Part shown: positions 24,130 through 36,000 of the stretch, piece by piece
Position numbering within the stretch: the stretch's first letter is position 1
Layout: every line of letters begins with the position of its first letter
Assembly (NCBI GenBank): GCA_963576725.1
Contig: OY755240.1
Span: forward strand, 57,908,633 to 57,972,632
Source: Azorinus chamasolen
Taxonomy: Eukaryota > Mollusca > Bivalvia > Cardiida > Solecurtidae
Length of the DNA: 64,000 nt
Direction: 5' to 3'
Notes under the pieces: generated by a model
The model's database searches: none
Told to the model about the DNA's origin: nothing
Seen by the model: the letters and a program-made list of their open reading frames with translations, nothing else
Translations under genes and position numbers: made by a program

Positions 24130-24584
24130 CTGTGTGTGATAAAAAATTATATGTATATATTCATATCAGTGGCAATCACTTTTAAATTCAAATATCATCC
24201 GGTAATAATGTATATAATTTCTGTTTGTAAAAAGGGAATTATTAAAAAACTAAAAACCTGACTCAATGTGAGAGGGCCCTATAATCAGGGGCAGGTAACT
24301 TTAGACATAGTGATCTGATTAAACAAAAACACGTTAAGCTCCTTTCTCTGATCGTACGAAGCATATACCCTTAACATAAAACCAATATGTGAAGTATCGC
24401 GTTACATCAAAAGTGTTGACGGACGGACAAACAGACAGACAAGGAATATGATTCATTTAGGGCTTCTGTATTTTCAATGTATGGCTCTAATCATCAATTT
24501 ACAAATTGTGTTGAGAACATATTAATACTCACAATTCTGATAATGGCAACACTGGTGGTATAGTTTTCGCGTTTCAGAACCTAC

Positions 24585-24842
24585 CTTCACAAGTATTGAT
24601 GTTTGTTTCATGGTAACCGATTTCACACTGGCAAGTGTAGGATCCATCTGTGTTTAAACACCACGCATTTTCCTGACAAATTATGTCAGCACCACACTCA
24701 TCAATATCTGCATCACAGATTTGTCCTTGCCATCCGACTTTACAAGTACAGGTTCCTTCTACCGGATTACATACTTCAGTATTGTCTACTAAACAGCTGC
24801 ATTCATGTTCGCACTCAATTCCATACTTCCATTCCGAGCATT
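24585..24842 (-). CDS. EGF exon A1, unit 3
   Basis: A 258-bp open exon, same protein as unit 2 A1. Confidence 0.94.
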
Positions 24843-25373
24843 CTGAAGATGCAACCAAACACATAACATTCTAATATCAAATGCGTTTGACAATACACAT
24901 TTCAGACACAGTTCATTCACTGGTGATAACGCTACATGTTTACGCTTAATACAGTCAATTTCGATACACGTTTGACAATATGTTCCGCAATTGACAATAT
25001 CTATCCTACATCTTGAGGAAAGCAGTGTTACTTCGTTCTACGTCCTAGATATATTTTATATCGTCGTCTAAGGTTTGATTTATTATCAAACACATATAAA
25101 AATTGCCATACTCTGGTCTTGCGAAGTATATGCTCTTAACATGAAACCAATATGTGAAATATCGCGTCACATCAAACGTGTAGACGCATGGACAAACAGA
25201 CAGATAGACAGACAGAAAGACAGACAGACAAGCAATATAATTCCTTTAGGGCTCCTGTATTTTCAATGCAGGGTCCTAATCATCACTTAACACATTGTGT
25301 TGAGGACACATTAACACTCACATATCTGATAAAAGCAACACTGGTGGTATAGTTTTCGCGTTTCAGAACATAC

Positions 25374-25631
25374 CTTCACAAGTATTGCTGTGTGTCTGAT
25401 GGTAACCGATTTCACACTGGCAAGTGTAGGATCCATCTGTATTTAAACACCTAGCATTTTCCTGACAAATTATATCAGCACCACATTCATCAATATCTGC
25501 ATCACAGATTTGTCCTTGCCATCCTACTTTACAAGTACAGGTTCCATCTACCGGATTACATACATCAGTATTGTCTAGTAAACAGCTGCATTCATGTTCG
25601 CACTCAATTCCATACTTCCATTCCGAGCATT
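25374..25631 (-). CDS. EGF exon A2, unit 3
   Basis: A 258-bp open exon with donor gtatgt. It starts CSEW, the state found in other A exons, unlike CLEW in units 1 and 2. Confidence 0.93.
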
Positions 25632-26845
25632 CTGAAGATGCAACCAGACATATATTATTATTATATTAAGTTCGTTTGACAATACACATTTCAGACACAG
25701 TTCATTCACTGGTGATAACGCTACAAGCTTTCTACAGTCGATTTCTATACATGTTTGACAATATGTTCCGCAATTGACGATATTTATCCTACATCTTGAG
25801 GAAAGCAGTGTTACTTCGTTTTACGTCCTAGACATATTTTATATCGTCGTCTAAGGTTTGATTTATTATCAAACATATATTAAATTTGCCATATATCAAA
25901 ATAAAGCCAAATATTACCCTACACAATATATATCAATTAAAAAAGATTTTACACAAATAAAACTTTCATAAAGGATTATCAAAGTATCGGTTCGTCATGA
26001 TCGCTTTACTTAATATTGTTTTATAACTTGGTGTTTGCTTCATGACTCATTTTTGTACTTTTATAACTTCGTTGCCCTTTTCCTAACATGTTTCCATTAT
26101 TGTAACAAAATGTCGTATAGGATCATTTGTACGTAGTTGTATCTTTCCATAGCAGGTGGTTGCCTTTAAATGTTCTCTCTCCAAATCAAGCCTAGAAAAA
26201 AATCTTATATATATTGCCATTTGTTTTATAAATAATAAGTAAAATGTTATACTTTTCCCTGATTTAAAATATAGTACCTTTTTATATCAAGAGGAAAGTA
26301 GTGTGACTTCAGTTTACGCCCGAGATATATATGTTGACATTAGGTTGTCGTCGAAGGTTTGATTTGATACTAAACATATTAAATTAAAGTAGCCATATAT
26401 TGAAAGAATGCAAAGTAATACTTTTCACAATATATATAAATCAAAAACATTTTACACACAAAACACCTTAATTAATGATTATCAAATTGTCAGTGCGTCA
26501 TGATTGCCCTACTCAACATTGTCTTTAAACGTAGTTGTCCTATTCCTAACAAGTTTCCATTATTGTGACAAAATGTCGAATATGATTATGTGTACGTAGT
26601 TGCCTATTTTGACGGTTGGCTATTGCCTAAAAATGTTCTATCCCCATATCAAGTATAGAAGCATGTCATATACATTTCCATTTGTTTTCAAGTTTGTTTG
26701 ATGAAACATATTTTAAATGTTATTCTTTTCCCTGATGTGAATTACAGAATAAATCAATAATATGTTTTGTGGTGTCAATTTCAAACTAAAGCATATGCGT
26801 TAGATGAATAATCAGCGACGAAATAATTGCCTTCCCCTGACCTAC

Positions 26846-27106
26846 CTTCACATTTAGAATTGCCTGTAAAAGCATATCCAACATCGCATTTGCAGCTATA
26901 TGAACCATCCGTGTTGATGCATGCTGCATTCACTTGGCATGTGAAGGTGTCATCGGCACATTCATCAATATCTACTTCACACGTGTTTCCTTGCCAGCCG
27001 GTTTCGCAAATACAACTTCCATTGGTTGAATCACAATTCTTTGTAGTTTCTATGATACAGCTACAGGTTTCCCCACATTGAATTCCGTATTGCCAAGCGG
27101 AACATG
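26846..27106 (-). CDS. EGF exon C1, unit 3
   Basis: A 261-bp open exon identical in protein to the other C1 exons. Confidence 0.93.
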
Positions 27107-27141
27107 CTATATATTAAGAAAAACAAACAGTTTACATTTAA

Positions 27142-27358
27142 ACACCAATACTACATTCACAACGATATGAACCGCGTTGAAGCATTCAGCATTTTCTGGA
27201 CAGGCTGTTGAGTCGGTGTTACATTCATCCATGTCTTGGCCACAGGAGCTCCCATGCCAGCCGTTTTTGCACGTGCAACTTCCGTTTGTCGGATCGCATG
27301 CTTCCGTATTCACCGGGATTGTCTTCACATTCGAGACCATAGCTTCCCTCAAATCATT
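27142..27358 (-). pseudogene. Dead B exon, unit 3
   Basis: Same lesions as in units 1 and 2, showing common descent of all three dead copies. Confidence 0.9.
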
Positions 27359-27772
27359 CTTTGTGTGATAAGAATTTATATGTATATATTCATATCAATG
27401 GCAATCATTTTTAAATTCAAATACCATCTGGTAATAATTGATATATTTTCTGTTTGAAAAAGGGGAATTATCAAAAACTAGAAAACTGACTCAATGTGAG
27501 AGGGCCCTATAATCAAGAGCAGCTAACTTTAGACATAGTTATCTGATTCAACCAAAAACACTATAGGCTCCTTTCTCTGAAGTTTCGCGTCACATCAAAA
27601 GTGTTGATGGACGGACAAACAGACAGACAAGCAATATGATTCCTTAAGAGCTCCTGTATTTTCAATGCAGGGCTCTAATCATCAATTAACACATTGTGTT
27701 GAGGACATATTAATACTCAAAAATCTGATAAAGGCAACACTGGTGGTATATTTTTTGCGTATCAGAACCTAC

Positions 27773-28030
27773 CTTCACAAGTATTGTTGTCTGTCTGATG
27801 GTAACCGATTTCACACTGGCATGTGTAGGATCCATCTGTGTTGATACACATCGCATTTCCCTGACAAATTATGCCAGCACCACATTCATCAATATCTACG
27901 TCACAAATTTGTCCTTGCCATCCGATGGTACAAGTACAAGTGCCATCAACAGGATTACATACTTCAGTATTGTCTAATAAACAGCTGCAATCAAGCTCGC
28001 ACTCAATTCCATACTTCCATTTCGAGCATT
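27773..28030 (-). CDS. EGF exon A3, unit 3
   Basis: A 258-bp open exon, A3 subtype. It is the most 5' intact exon visible; no exon of the same kind is seen to its right in the window. Confidence 0.93.
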
Positions 28031-29128
28031 CTGAAGATGCAACCAAACACATAACATTCTAATTTTAAGTTCGTTTGACAATATATATTTCAGACACAGT
28101 TCATTTACTGGTGATAACGCTACATGTTTACGCTTTCTACAGTCGATTTCTATACACGCTTGACAATATGTTCCGCAATTGACGATATTTATCCTACATC
28201 TTGAGGAAAGCAGTGTTACTTCGTTTTACGTCCTAGACATATTTTATATCGTCGTCTATGGTTTAATTTATTATCAAACATATATGACATTTGCCATATA
28301 TCATAATAAAGCAAAATATTACTTTTCACAATATATATATCAATTATAAAACATTTTACACACATAAAACTTTCATGAAGAATTGTCAAGGTATCGTTTC
28401 GTCATGATCGCTTGGCTTAGTATTGTCTTTTAACGTCGTTGCCCTCTTTTTTCCTAATATGTTTCCATTATGGTAACACAATGTATATTATCATGTGTAC
28501 GTATCTTTCCATAGCAGGTTTTTGCCTTTAAATGTTCTATCTTCAAATCAAGCCTAGAAATACATCATATATATTGCCATTTGTTTTATGAATAATATGT
28601 AAAATGTTATTTTTCCCCTGGTCTGAATTACAGTATATTTATTATATTTATAGAGGAAAGCAGTGTGACTTCAGTTTACGTCCGAGATATATATGTTGAC
28701 TTTAGGTTGTCGTCGATGGTTTGATTTGTTATTAAACATATTAAATTAAAGTAGCCATATATTGAAAGAATGCAAACTAATCCTTGTCACAATATGAATC
28801 ATTCAAAAACATTTTACACACAAAAAACACATTAATTAATGATTATCAAATTGTCAGTTCATCATGATTGCCCTACTTAATATTGTCTTATAACGTAGTT
28901 GTCCTACTCCTAACATATTTCCATTATTGTGACAAAATGTTGAATATGATCATTTATACGTAGGTGTAGCTTTCCATTGTAGATGTTTGCCTTCAAATGT
29001 TCAACATGTATATCCATATCAAGCATAGAAATATGTCATATACATTTCCATTTGTTTTCCAGTTTTTTGTTATGAATAATATGTAAAAAGTTATTCTTTT
29101 CCCTGATGTGAATTACAGAATAAATCAA
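28031..29128. other. Intron, end of unit 3
   Basis: Same two A-linked intron blocks as in units 1 and 2, ending abruptly at 29128. Confidence 0.65.
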
Positions 29129-29138
29129 GCGGAACATG
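29129..29138 (-). pseudogene. C exon stub (10 bp) at array edge
   Basis: Only the first ten bases of a C exon (gcggaacatg on the plus strand) with its acceptor ctatatat remain. The remaining about 250 bp and the donor are gone. The flank beyond (29139-29290) is a diverged C upstream flank, closer to that at 2297 than to that of C2, so the stub belongs to an older module. A shared CAA at the junction suggests a microhomology-driven deletion. Confidence 0.8.
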
Positions 29139-29873
29139 CTATATATCAAGAAAAACAAAAACGTTTACATTCAAACACCAATAGTTTTAAACATTTACTA
29201 AAAGGAATTTGTAATACATGCACTAATTCATATTAGTCTTAATATTTTTAGAATCATATTTGATATCAATAAAACGATTATATGTTCCTTGGCATCAACT
29301 ATATCATAGTCAATTATGTCACATTAGTGTCAAGAACAGGGTGATAAACAATTTGGAACTGAACTTTATTGTATGAAAAATTAATCCTTTCATATATATC
29401 TTTTTTAAATTTTGGTATATCAGGTAAAATGATATATGTCGACGTTTTAGATTTTTTGTTAATTGGCAGTTTCCATGGTAACTGTAAGTGTCATAACTGT
29501 CAAAATGACAATTTCTTTAAATATAATAAAACTGAAACAAAAGCATTATAATATACACAATAAACATGATATTACACATTAATTACTGGGGTTTTATACT
29601 GAATGATAAGGATAGTAATTCTGAACTCTTTTTCAGGAATAAGTTTTTAATATTTCGTCATTCGACAAAAAAAGGAGAAAAATCAATACGTATTCTACGA
29701 ATATATAAACATATTGATTTTTTAAATATATAAGGTTATTTCAAAAATCAAAAAAATATATATGTCGATGTGTTAGATATTTTGTAAAAAGTCAGTTTCC
29801 ATGGTAACCGTATGTGCCAAAACTGTCAAAATGACACTTAATATATGAATATATAGAAATTATGAAAGAAAAA

Positions 29874-29947
<74 letters not shown>

Positions 29948-31300
29948 ACTTCTACGTTATTAGGGCGACGTGCATTTCTGATGGTCATTAGGGCGAGAAT
30001 ATTAGATCCTTTATCTTTAAATGGTGTTGGACAAGACTTTCTAAATTTAATAAGAATGTATCAATTAAGATGTTTCAATTGTAATTTCATTTCTTTCCAT
30101 TCAAAGTTTTGAAAAGAATGTGATTATTTTTTCTCGCCTTAACGACGTTCGACTTAATACTCTTTAGAGGGTATAATAATTGAACTGTTTACAGATTCGC
30201 TTTTAAGGCGAGTGTGCCCTAATGTATAATCTGTACCAGTCATATGTACTATATTTAGATATTGCGAAATACAATAATTGAAAACTAAATACGGTAACTA
30301 ATAAATATATCTTATACGTTTATTCTTTGATTCTTTTACCATAGGTTAGTACTTTTGTTATTTTTTATATTTATTGAATCCAAAGTATCAGGCTTATTTT
30401 GGATTGTAATAAAATGCAAGTAATTAAGATTCAAGTTGCTATTTATAGCCTAGTCAGTGCTATATTTAGACTTTGTCATCATGTGTAATCCATAGAAAAT
30501 GAGAACTCAGTATAAAAGAACAAAGAAAGGCACTTCGGTTGTTGAGACGTCGTGATTTTAGTATTTGTTGTCATTGTTATGCAGTATTTAGCCACGAATT
30601 CCTCTCCAAAATACTCAAATGTCGATATTTTTCAATTGTACGGCTAAATCGATTTAGTTTCCCAACTGTGCCTTTGCTGTTGGTGGAAATTACAATCTTT
30701 CATTGAAATACGCTCAGCAAATCATTACATTTCTATAAGTGAACCATCGATCTACTTACTGCATGGTAGGATTAAGTAATGTTTCAGCAGTATATGCAAG
30801 TAGACACACAACATTGTGTTTTATATTCTGCGTTCACAAAGAAGACGTTGAACTTTTCATAATAAAACACACGTATCGTTATATTTGTCTAGTTTTACTA
30901 AGTTTAGTTTTACTGTTATTACAATACAGGTACATCAGCTTCTAATATATAAGAGCAACACAAAATAAAACCGCTGAAGGCATGGCTTCTCCAAGTCAGA
31001 TCAACATCAATCTAAATCTATTCGAATATGCATCTGACATAACACAATGTTGGTTTCTACGTTCACTAAAAACTACATAAACACGTTTGGACTGTAAACG
31101 CGTATTTTGCAGTGATTACCACACTAGCATACAGTCAAACCTGTCAAAGCAACCGCCCCTAATAGCGACTTAATCACCGCTCCTGAAATCCGATTCCGCT
31201 AATTAACCTGCCTTTTTATTGACTCTATAATTGTGGGTTATTATCGAGTTTTAACTCTCTTGTCTGGAGGCGATATTTTGTTGTGTCACTGTCATGAGAG
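29139..31300. other. AT-rich noncoding region beyond the array
   Basis: 29139-29316 is relict intron of the EGF gene; caactatatcatagtcaatt near 29297 matches 8537. Two diverged copies of a block with a GTTTCCATGGTAAC site lie at about 29420-29530 and 29750-29860. A pure AT tract follows, then sequence with scattered ttagggcga motifs (29957, 29985, 30133, 30197). I see no gene; the short open frames lack coding signs. Confidence 0.6.
29871..29944. repeat. (AT)n microsatellite after an A run
   Basis: A run of A (about 29867-29881) leads into more than 30 uninterrupted TA dinucleotides ending at 29944. Confidence 0.97.
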
Positions 31301-31806
31301 AGATAAATGTTTTGTGATAAAATCAAATAAATATCGATAATCAGTATAAAGCCAAGATACAGTGCATTATTCTGATATAGGGCGAAATAGTTTTTACCTC
31401 ATGGAATATATCTCTTGAGGTGAAATTTCGATCATTTATCGGTGCAAATGTGTTATATACTCGATTTTGAAGTTATACTATTGCTAGCATATCACATTAC
31501 ATGTAGAGAGGTTTAAAAATGAATAATTTATACAAAGGTATAGATAATTTGTATTGTGGCGAATACAACAACATTATTTCGCTTTAAGGCGAAATAGTTG
31601 CTTATCAAATATTGCTCTGGCTTGAGATTGTGATATCTTTTCGGTGCAATCGTTATTACATTCTTGTTAATTAAGATTTTTATTATGCATCCCTTTTGCG
31701 GTTGGTCGAACATATATTAAGGTAAATGTTAATACATACGTGTAGCCAATTGGAATAAGGGCGGATATATAGCATCATTTCGCTTTAGGGCGAGGTAATT
31801 TCTGGC

Positions 31807-32037
31807 GTGTTTAAACCCCAGTAGGGATTTTGCTACTGACCCTGCCAAGGCGGTTCTCTCTTTGTCACCCTTACTTTATGTTTGTCTTGTGTCTTTGTGT
31901 GACATGCTGTCTATCGATTTTTTGGTGGTGATTGCGTCTTGTATGTGACTTTTTCCTGTATGTGTATGTGTATAAATTGCTATATGATTCTGGCGTTTTG
32001 TGTGTGGCTTTTCCTGCTCGACTTTACAACTTTTTCA
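31807..32037 (-). mobile_element. Family G element in monomer M4
   Basis: Inserted between ttctggc and ttatgagagag. An uninterrupted M4 at 34971-34985 reads ctagcttatgagagag, giving an empty site. Borders are tttaaacccc and actttttca. No clear target duplication. Confidence 0.75.
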
Positions 32038-33387
32038 TTATGAGAGAGTGGAGAGGTTTCCATAATGGTTCGACGCAATTGTTTTGATTCTCCTAAATGA
32101 AATTATATTACTGCTTAACAGCATATTGCTTTTGGAAATAACGTAGTAATTACGTTAATATGTTCTCGGTTTATTCAAACAATTCAATACGTTTTTTGTA
32201 GTGTGTACATACTCAAGCCTCTTGCATAGACACAGGACCTTATTTTTAGGATGTGAAGATATATACCCTTTATCTGACAGATGTTATTTTAATTTTCAAA
32301 AAAGATATTCGTTGATTAAGTCATTCCATATAAACGAGTATTATTGAGGCCGAACACGCGATATCTGAATGTTGCCACATTGAATAATCATTATGCATTT
32401 ATTTTTCTAGATCTAAGTATTTTTTTTTAACGTTTATCAATATATTCCGCTACGCAATTTCTGCAATATGAAATGTGATAAAATATGGATAATTGGTATT
32501 ATGGCGAATATAGTGATATATTTCGCTTTAGGGCGAAGTAGTTTCTAGTTTGAGAAATAATGCTCCGACTTGAGGTTTTAATATAAGCTGGTCGCAAATA
32601 TTTGTAAAGTTTCTATAATGAGGTTATATAATTGCCACATATCAATTCTGAAGACAGGTGATCCCCCGAAAGCAAATATTGCAACACAAAAAGAGAAAAT
32701 TGCAGACTCGGTTTTATTGAGTCTGTTAATAAAATTATATCATTGCTATCATTTTGAATTGCGTGAATAGGGGATTGAAATGAATTTGTATAGAATAGAT
32801 ATCGATAATTAGTATAAATTGAAAAGTAGTAAAGTCAAGCAGGCAAATCCACATACAAGACGCAACCACCACCAAAACATCAAAACACATCAAAACCAAA
32901 ATGCAGTGTATTATTTTGATATATGGCAAAACAGGTTTTACCTCGTGGAATATATCTCTTGAGGTGAAATGTCGATCATTTATCTGTGCAAATGTGTTAT
33001 ATTCTCGTCTGCTTGACTTTACTACTTTTTCATTTAAAGTTATACTATTGCTGTCATATCAAATTAAATGTAGAGAGGATTAAAAATGAATATTTTTTAC
33101 AGAGGTATAGATAATTGGTATTGTGGCGAATACAACTACATTATTTCGCTTTAGGGCGAAATAGTTGCTTATAAAATATTGCTCTGGCTTGAGATTTTGA
33201 TATCTTTTTGGTGCAATCGTTATTACATTCTTGTTAATTAAGATTTTAATTATGCATCCCTTTTAGGTTGAGTTGTTTGCGGTTGGTCGAACATATATTA
33301 AGGCAAATGTTAATACATACGTGTAGCCAATTGGAATAAGGGCGGATATATAGCATCATTTCGCTTTAGGGCGAGGTAATTTCTGGC

Positions 33388-33633
33388 GTATTTAAACCCT
33401 CAGTGGGGATTTCGCTACTGACCCTGCCAAGGCGGATCTCTCTTTGTCACCCTTACTTTTTGTTTGTCTACTTTTTTGTGTCTTTGTGTGACATGCTGTC
33501 TATCGATGTTGTGGTGGTGATTGCGTCTTGTATGTGACTTTTTCCTGTATGTGTATGTGTGTATGTGTATAAATTGCTATATGATGCTGGCTTTTGTGTG
33601 TGGTTTTTCCTGTTTGACTTTACTACTTTTTAA
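33388..33633 (-). mobile_element. Family G element, second satellite copy
   Basis: Same insertion site in M4 and same orientation as at 31807. It was probably duplicated with the satellite unit and not inserted independently. Confidence 0.75.
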
Positions 33634-35094
33634 TTATGAGAGAGTGGAGAGGTTTCCATAATGGTTCGACGCAATTGTTTTGATTCCCCTAAATGAAATT
33701 ATATTACTGCTTAACAGCATATTGCTTTTGGAAATAACGTAGTAATTACGTTGATATTTTCTTGATTTATTCATACAATTTAACACGTTTTTTGCGGTGT
33801 GTACATACTCAAGTCTCTTGCATAGACACAGGACCTTCTTTTTAGGATGTGAAGATATATACCCTTTATCTGACAGACGTTATTTTAATTTTGAAAAAAG
33901 ATATTCGTTGATTGAGTAATCCCATATAAACGAGTATTATTGAGGCCGAACACGCGATATCTGAATGTTGCCACATTGAATAAAAATTATGCATTTAATT
34001 TTCTAGATCAAAGTATTTTTTTTAACGTCTATCAATATATTCCGATACGCAATTTCAGCAATATGAAATGTGATAAAATATGGATAATTGGTATTATGGC
34101 GAATATAGTGATATATTTCGCTTTAGGGCGAAGTAGTTTCTAGTTTGAGAAATAATGCCCCGATTTGAGGTTTTAATATAAGCTGGTCGCAAATATTTGT
34201 AAAGTTTCTATAATGAGGTTATATAATTGCCACATATCAATTCTGAAGACAGGTGATCCCCCGAAAGCAAATATTGCAACACAAAAAGAGAAAATTGCAG
34301 ACTCGGTTTTATTGAGTCTGTTAATAAAATTATATCATTGCTATTATATTGAATTGCGTGAATAGGGGATTGAAATGAATTTGTATAGAATACATATCGA
34401 TAATAAGTATAAATGGAAAAGTAGTAAAGTCAAGCAGGCAACTCCACATACACGACGCAACCACCACCAACACACATCAAAACCAAAATGCAGTGTATTA
34501 TTTTGAAATATGCCAAGACAGGTTTTACCTCATGGAATAAATCACTTGAGGTGAAATGTCGATCATTTATCTGTGTAAATGTGTTATATTCTCGTTTGCT
34601 TGACTTTACTACTTCTTCATTAAAAGTTATACTATTGCTATCATATCAAATTATATGTAGAGAGGATAAAAAATGAATATTTTTACAAAGGTATAGATAA
34701 TTGGTATTGTGGCGAATACAGTACATTATTTCGCTTTGGGGCGAAGTAGTTTCTTGCTTAGGAAATATTGCACTGGCTTGAGATTTTGATATCTATTCGG
34801 TGCAATTGTTATTACATTCTCGTTGATTTTGATTGAGTATACGTCCCTTTTAGGAATGTGTTGTTGGTGGTTGGTCGGACATATATTAAGGTAAATGTTA
34901 GTTCATACTTGTAGCCAAATGGAATAAGAGTAGATACATAGCACCATTTCACTTTAGGACGAGGTAATTTCTAGCTTATGAGAGAGTGGGAAAGTTTCCA
35001 TAATGGTTCGGCGCAATTGTATTTTGATTCTCCTAAATAAAATAATATTATTGCTAAACAGCATATTGCTTTTGAAAATGCTGTAGTAATTAAA

Positions 35095-35315
35095 TTCTTA
35101 AAATGGGTGATCCTTCCAAAGCAAAAGTTGAAATGCAAAAAGAGAAAATTGCAGACGCGATTTTATTGAGTCTGTTCATGAGTAGTAATTAAAAGTGCAA
35201 CACTACTCACGCCCCCTAGCACTGGCTTAAGCAGTATTCAGTTTTCAAAACTAATAACATCAGACCTAATGATCCCGAAGGACCAGAAAATATAACAACA
35301 CTGAAAATATAAGTT
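35095..35315 (-). mobile_element. Family X element
   Basis: A nearly complete, diverged copy, from ttcttaaaatgggtgatcc to the aacaacactgaaaat end. Copies at the same satellite position occur at 40045 and 45597. Confidence 0.7.
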
Positions 35316-36000
35316 GATTTTTTCTCGATTTATTCATACAATTTATTAAGTTATTTGCAGTGTGTAGTATGGCCGTAGATATGGGACTTTAAAAGTGACG
35401 AAGTCTAACTGGTACAGTTCATCATATTTAATCCATTTCAATAAACTAACTAGCTATTGAAAACCATCTTCGCGTTGTGTATCTAATTTGGATTTAAACA
35501 GAAATAAGAAAAGTTCGCATAGTTTTGAAATTTCCTAGCCTAACCGGTTAAAAGATATGTAGCGGACTACATAATGAGCGACGTGGACCCTCTGCCGGAG
35601 TAGCGAAGAGAGACCAGGATCAGCAGATTTGGTGTGTATTTATTCACTGTTCTAAAGCCTAATGACGTAGTTTGTTACCTAACTACTCAACCTCATGTCC
35701 TTACTCATGCTTATTTTAGCCAATCAGGCCAATCTGACCACTGGTCAGTAGCGACACTTCCTTATAGTTCTGAATCAGATCACGATTTGACCACTATTTG
35801 ACATCATTAGAATCAGGCTCTAGATTCAAATATCATATATTTGTATATAAATGTCGTATTAATTGCCTAGTGACCGGGGTAAACACTTTACCAGTAATGT
35901 CTCTGCTCAGCACAGGCATATATAAGTATACATGTGATCGAACTAATGAAAATGCTTGAGATTGATGTCTGCTTAAGAATGTATGTCTATGCAAACCCTA
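35316..36000. other. Apparently single-copy noncoding DNA
   Basis: After a satellite M5-type lead (to about 35365) the sequence matches nothing else in the window and has no coding signature. Confidence 0.5.

Larger units (their letters stand above)
382..28030 (-). other. Multi-EGF-domain gene, internal part (22 intact exons)
   Basis: All exons listed below share strand, phase (1-1), splice-border style and domain content, so I read them as one gene transcribed right to left. Joining two exons restores a codon: the final G of one exon plus the first two bases of the next gives Glu (A and B exons) or Ala (C exons) just before the first Cys. Each exon adds about 86-87 residues with 14 cysteines. 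The expected product is a secreted or membrane-anchored extracellular protein with many EGF repeats. Signal peptide, membrane segment and terminal domains are not in the window, so the family (MEGF/scavenger-receptor-like, fibrillin-like or other) cannot be fixed. Two adjacent genes instead of one is possible. Confidence 0.8.
21679..29128 (-). repeat. Tandem EGF unit, copy 3 (truncated)
   Basis: Offset to copy 2 is 7,545 bp through exon C1. It then drops to 7,504 bp after a 41-bp loss near 27581, in the intron between A3 and the dead B exon. The copy ends at taaatcaa (29128), where it joins diverged sequence. Confidence 0.9.
31300..35094. repeat. Higher-order satellite, block 1
   Basis: Diverged monomers of about 207-218 bp share a core hairpin, TTCGCTTTAGGGCGAA (for example 33145-33160), and an ending like gataattggtat. 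Five monomer types follow in fixed order (M1 to M5). Complete orders are seen twice, anchored by aagtagtaaagtc at 32824 and 34419. M2 at about 31337-31543 is free of insertions. No coding region is supported. Confidence 0.8.
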
